This document shows positions 12,795 to 15,306 of a stretch of 15,306 bases of DNA, one piece after another. Below the pieces are notes generated by a model. The model was not told the origin of the DNA. It did not search any database and worked only from the letters and a program-made list of their open reading frames with translations. The position numbers and the translations under genes were made by a program. Position 1 is the first letter of the stretch. Every line of letters begins with the position of its first letter. The stretch lies in the NCBI GenBank assembly GCA_904393855.1, contig CAJFNE010000024.1:1-15306 (forward strand). The letters are read 5' to 3'. This DNA comes from an uncultured Oscillibacter sp. (GTDB lineage: Bacteria; Bacillota; Clostridia; Oscillospirales; Oscillospiraceae).

Positions 12795-13694
12795 GTGGCA
12801 GAAAAAAACGCAAAGGAAAAATACGCCTATCTGGACCAACTGAGCACGAAGGAGCTCCAGGAAATCCTGCGCGCGGACGTTGACTCGCCAGGCCGTGGCG
12901 ATGATGAGGCGATCTTTTACATATTGGAGGTGATGGAGAAAAGAGAACAGGAACACCCCTCCGGCTCTTTTCCCGATTTAGACGCGTGTTGGCAGGAATT
13001 CCAGACGATCTACCATACGCCGGAAGGCGAGGGGCAGTCCCTGTACCCGGCGGAGGACCCGGACGAGGCCCCGGCGGGCGCGGCGCCCGCTAGAAAGCCG
13101 CGCAGGCGGGTTCTGCGGCGGTGGGTGCTGGCCGCGGCGCTCCTGACGCTGCTGATTGCCTCCCTGGCCATCCCGGTGGCCGGCTACGACAACCTGCTGG
13201 AGATGATCGGCCACTGGACTTCGGAGCAGTTCACTTTTATGACGGCGGACCGCGAGGATGAGAGCGGCCTGATCACAGACAGCGAGGACTCCGCGGAGAC
13301 AGACGTTGGTGCGGAGCTGCGCCAGGTGCTGCAGGAGCATGGGATCACGGAAAACGTGGTGCCGACCTGGATGCCGGATGGATTTGAACAGACGAACGAT
13401 ATTTTCATTGAAGAATATCCTGAATTTGGTGTAACCGACTTTTTTGCTACATTTTCAGACGGGACAGATACTTGCGCCGTTAGCATTGTAAAACGAAGTA
13501 GCTATGTTGACGGTAATATCTACGAAAAGGTTTCTGATAATCCGGAGATTTATATTGCAGGAAATCAGAATCACTATATTGTACAGAATGAAGAGTCAAT
13601 CATAGCTGCTTGGTACATAGAAAATCTGGAGTGCACAATCAATACCACAATGTCTGAATCGGACCTCAAAAGAGCAATTGATTCTATTTATTGA
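12795..13694 (+). CDS. Membrane-anchored DUF4367-type protein, putative anti-sigma factor
   Basis: A 299-residue single-pass membrane protein. Residues 1-105 are cytoplasmic and charged, with a helical N-terminus (YAYLDQLSTKELQEIL) that could bind the sigma factor. Basic residues precede one transmembrane helix (about 110-130). The external part ends in a domain (about 190-299) with VPTWMPDGFEQ, an N-H-Y-I-V-Q-N-E-E repeat-like strand pattern and a terminal S-E-S-D-L-K-R-A-I-D-S-I, which resembles DUF4367. The GTG at 12795 has AGGGGGG upstream; the longer frame to 12744 lacks support. It is co-transcribed with the sigma gene. Composition changes abruptly near residue 196: the 60 bases at 13081-13140 are 80% GC, and those at 13501-13560 are 37% GC by my count. 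Anti-sigma function is inferred from order and topology, since no known anti-sigma domain is recognisable. Confidence 0.78.
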   Translation: MAEKNAKEKYAYLDQLSTKELQEILRADVDSPGRGDDEAIFYILEVMEKREQEHPSGSFPDLDACWQEFQTIYHTPEGEGQSLYPAEDPDEAPAGAAPARKPRRRVLRRWVLAAALLTLLIASLAIPVAGYDNLLEMIGHWTSEQFTFMTADREDESGLITDSEDSAETDVGAELRQVLQEHGITENVVPTWMPDGFEQTNDIFIEEYPEFGVTDFFATFSDGTDTCAVSIVKRSSYVDGNIYEKVSDNPEIYIAGNQNHYIVQNEESIIAAWYIENLECTINTTMSESDLKRAIDSIY

Positions 13695-13708
13695 GGAGTA
13701 GTTCACCC

Positions 13709-14125
13709 ATGAAGAAAATTAAATTATGTATTACGCTGGTCCTTACTTGTGTGCTTTTTGCGGCGATCTCATCTTTTGCCGCTGCCCGAGCAAGTGCGCA
13801 AATTGACTATTATAGTATCAATGCAAAAGCAATTGGGAATGGAGAAATCGCAATTATGTTCACTGTGACTGCACCCAGGTTTATGGAAGAACTTGGGGCA
13901 GAAAGTATTTGTGTTTATGAACGCGCTACATTGGGATGGGATCTGGTGGAAATTATGGACAAAGACGATTCCGGAATGACAGCGCACGATGCAATGAGAC
14001 ATGGTACTACGGTTTATTTCAATGGCGAATCCGGAAAAGAGTATAGGATCGTTGTAACAATTTTCGCAGAGGATAAAGATGGCGAATCCGATTCCCGTTC
14101 CAAGACATTTTCCATCACAGCGTAA
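13709..14125 (+). CDS. Small secreted protein, probable beta-sandwich
   Basis: A 138-residue protein with a clear Sec signal peptide (MKKIK, a hydrophobic core to about residue 25, then A-R-A-S-A-Q with cleavage likely after ASA). The mature part (about 107 residues) alternates strands: IDYYSINAKAIGNGEIAIMF, MEELGAESICVYERA, TTVYFNGESGKEYRIVVTIF. This gives the look of a small FN3- or immunoglobulin-like domain. Similar small secreted proteins occur in Clostridia, but I cannot assign a family with certainty. The ATG at 13709 follows GAGGAG, which overlaps the DUF4367 stop, so it is the last gene of that operon. Its base composition is much lower in GC than the surrounding chromosome, as in the 3' half of the preceding gene. 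Plausible roles are a ligand, a partner of the sensor domain, or a target of the system. Confidence 0.75.
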   Translation: MKKIKLCITLVLTCVLFAAISSFAAARASAQIDYYSINAKAIGNGEIAIMFTVTAPRFMEELGAESICVYERATLGWDLVEIMDKDDSGMTAHDAMRHGTTVYFNGESGKEYRIVVTIFAEDKDGESDSRSKTFSITA

Positions 14126-14147
14126 TAACATGCAGTAGTATCCATCC

Positions 14148-14199
14148 CTCACGGTGAGACCTGATTCCGACAGGATTTGCGTCTCACCGTGAGCTTTTT
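14148..14199 (+). terminator. Terminator of the XRE/sigma operon
   Basis: A perfect 13-bp stem, CTCACGGTGAGAC (14148-14160) with GTCTCACCGTGAG (14181-14193), encloses a 20-base loop and is followed by CTTTTTA. It is a strong intrinsic terminator and defines the operon as XRE, sigma, DUF4367, secreted protein. Confidence 0.88.
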
Positions 14200-14207
14200 A
14201 TGACCAG

Positions 14208-14239
14208 CGGCCCGCACGCGGCATGTGGTGTGCGGGCCG
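14208..14239 (+). promoter_or_regulatory. Leader hairpin upstream of the DUF6514-like gene
   Basis: CGGCCCGCAC (14208-14217) pairs perfectly with GTGCGGGCCG (14230-14239) around a 12-base loop. No U-tract follows. The stem ends about 30 bases before the TTG start, just after the preceding terminator, so it would lie in the leader if transcription enters from upstream. Function unknown. Confidence 0.45.
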
Positions 14240-14268
14240 AAACATTGATACAGAAAGGAAAGAAGTTC

Positions 14269-14490
14269 TTGTTTACTTATCGAATTGTGGAGACTTATGA
14301 TCCCCTGCTGGGGCGCACCTCTTACGGCATCCTGGCCCGGGAAGAGGAGGACGGAGCAATCCGGGAGATGGCCTTTGTGCCGCGGATCTCCGGCGACCGT
14401 GCTTTTGTCCAACAGATTCTGGAACGCTGCGAGAAAAACCAGCTCAGCCCGCTGCATCTGCTGGATGTGGTAACGGACGCGCTGCCTTGA
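14269..14490 (+). CDS. Small DUF6514-like protein
   Basis: A 73-residue protein starting at TTG 14269, which has GAAAGGAAAG upstream: M-F-T-Y-R-I-V-E-T-Y-D-P-L-L-G-R-T-S-Y-G, then ILAREEEDGAIREMAFVPRISGDRAFVQQILERCEKNQLSPLHLLDVVTDALP. The pattern (YRIVE, YGI, 'ISGD' and a C-terminal LSPLHLLDVV-x-D) matches a family of small cytoplasmic proteins in Clostridia that I recall as DUF6514. Its function is not known. The frame is open upstream to 14200, but that would run through the leader hairpin and give no recognisable sequence. The next gene is separate, behind a terminator that overlaps this stop codon. Confidence 0.72.
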   Translation: MFTYRIVETYDPLLGRTSYGILAREEEDGAIREMAFVPRISGDRAFVQQILERCEKNQLSPLHLLDVVTDALP

Positions 14491-14557
14491 TACGCCTGCA
14501 TCATCCGTCCACCGGCCGTCTTTCGGCGGGGCGGCTGATACCGGCGTATATTTTTTT
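14490..14557 (+). terminator. Terminator after the DUF6514-like gene
   Basis: ATACGCC (14490-14496) pairs with GGCGTAT (14543-14549), closing a GC-rich region that can fold internally (GGCCG with CGGC), and is followed by seven T's (14551-14557). The stem overlaps the TGA stop. Confidence 0.7.
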
Positions 14558-14600
14558 GCCCTTTGCAGGAGACTAGCGGAAACGGACCGGGAGGAAGCCT

Positions 14601-15306
14601 ATGACGTCACTGTGGGAGAAAACCTGGAAAATGCCCGCCTTCGCGCCCCTGGAGGGCGACCGGAGCACCGATGTGCTGGTCATCGGCGGCGGCCTGGCGG
14701 GGATCCTCTGCGCGTACCAGCTCCGCCGGGCCGGGGTCTCCTGCATCCTGGCGGAGACCGCGACCCTGTGCGGCGGCATTACCCGGAATACCACCGCCAA
14801 GGTCACCAGCCAGCACGGGCTGATCTATGCCGACCTCCTGCGGAAATTCGGCGCGGAGTGCGCCCGGCAGTATTTCGACGCCCAGGAGGCCGCCCTGGGG
14901 CAGTACCGGAAGCTGTGCCGGACGATAGACTGCGGCTGGGAGGAGCGAGATGCCTATGTGTACGTGCGGGACGACCCGCGCAGGCTGGAGCGGGAGCTGT
15001 TGGCCCTGGAGAAGCTGGGGATTCCCGGGGAGTTTGCCGGGCGGACGCCTCTGCCCGTTCCCGTCGCCGGCGCCATTCGGTTTCCGCGTCAGGCGCAGTT
15101 CCACCCCCTGCGGTTTGTCTCCGCGCTGACAGGGGGACTGGAGATCTATGAGCACACGGCGGTGCGGGAGCTATCCGGCACCAAGGCTGTCACGGACCGG
15201 GGCACGATCCGGGCCCGGAAGATCATCGTGGCGACCCATTTCCCCTTTCTCAACCGGCACGGCGGCTACTTCCTGAAGCTGTACCAGCACCGCTCCTATG
15301 TTATCG
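14601..15306 (+). CDS. FAD-dependent oxidoreductase, 3' end outside the window
   Basis: The first 235 codons of a flavoprotein of the DAO (D-amino-acid-oxidase-like) superfamily. After MTSLWEKTWKMPAF comes the dinucleotide-binding Rossmann motif DVLVIGGGLAGILCAYQL (24-41, with GGGLAG at 29-34), then G-G-I-T-R-N-T-T-A-K-V-T-S-Q-H-G-L, typical of a Clostridia/Bacilli subgroup. The visible end has KIIVATHFPF and YFLKLYQHRSYV. Relatives in this subgroup often carry a C-terminal Rieske [2Fe-2S] domain, which would lie beyond the window if present. The substrate is unknown. The ATG at 14601 has GGGAGG upstream. No clear promoter is visible after the preceding terminator. GC content is back to the chromosomal high level. 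Confidence 0.88.
   Translation, partial: MTSLWEKTWKMPAFAPLEGDRSTDVLVIGGGLAGILCAYQLRRAGVSCILAETATLCGGITRNTTAKVTSQHGLIYADLLRKFGAECARQYFDAQEAALGQYRKLCRTIDCGWEERDAYVYVRDDPRRLERELLALEKLGIPGEFAGRTPLPVPVAGAIRFPRQAQFHPLRFVSALTGGLEIYEHTAVRELSGTKAVTDRGTIRARKIIVATHFPFLNRHGGYFLKLYQHRSYVI

Overview
The window looks like a chromosome segment from a high-GC, spore-forming-type Clostridia, most like the Oscillospiraceae (Flavonifractor/Oscillibacter/Lawsonibacter sort). This rests on the ribosomal operon order, a KOW protein between map and infA, a Gram-positive-type LexA box, and the protein sequences themselves. No species can be named from the sequence alone.

Region 1 (1-7494) is the downstream half of the spc/alpha ribosomal operon, all on the + strand: rpsE (5' end outside the window), rpmD, rplO, secY, adk, map, a KOW RNA-binding protein, infA, rpmJ, rpsM, rpsK, rpsD, rpoA and rplQ, closed by a strong hairpin terminator. 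Two things stand out. map is split by a one-base frame change lying exactly on a T TTC CCC heptamer, and a perfect 10-bp hairpin without a U-tract sits between rpsD and rpoA.

Region 2 (7500-9750) is ordinary housekeeping: a small zinc-ribbon protein, a polysaccharide deacetylase lipoprotein, secG on the - strand, and lexA divergent from secG with a LexA box over its own -35.

Region 3 (9748-11673) is the most interesting part. On the - strand, facing lexA, are about 27 codons of the extreme C-terminus of a sporulation sigma factor (best match by eye SigK). They are cut off upstream at a 14-bp perfect palindrome with a central dinucleotide. Immediately beyond lies a large serine recombinase gene, preceded by a 43-residue ORF. 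This is what one end of a skin-like element interrupting sigK would look like. The 5' part of sigK is not in the window, so the other end of the element would lie to the right.

Region 4 (11772-14199) is a self-contained + strand operon: XRE regulator, ECF-type sigma factor, membrane-anchored DUF4367-type putative anti-sigma protein, and a small secreted protein. It has a near-consensus promoter whose -10 lies inside a perfect operator-like inverted repeat, and it ends in a strong terminator. Base composition drops sharply in the middle of the DUF4367 gene and recovers after the secreted protein, so the sensor half and the secreted protein look like a transferred block.

Region 5 (14208-15306) has a small DUF6514-like protein with its own terminator and the first 235 codons of an FAD-dependent oxidoreductase running off the window. 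No tRNA, rRNA, CRISPR array or insertion sequence was seen, and no stretch over 300 bases lacks a gene.
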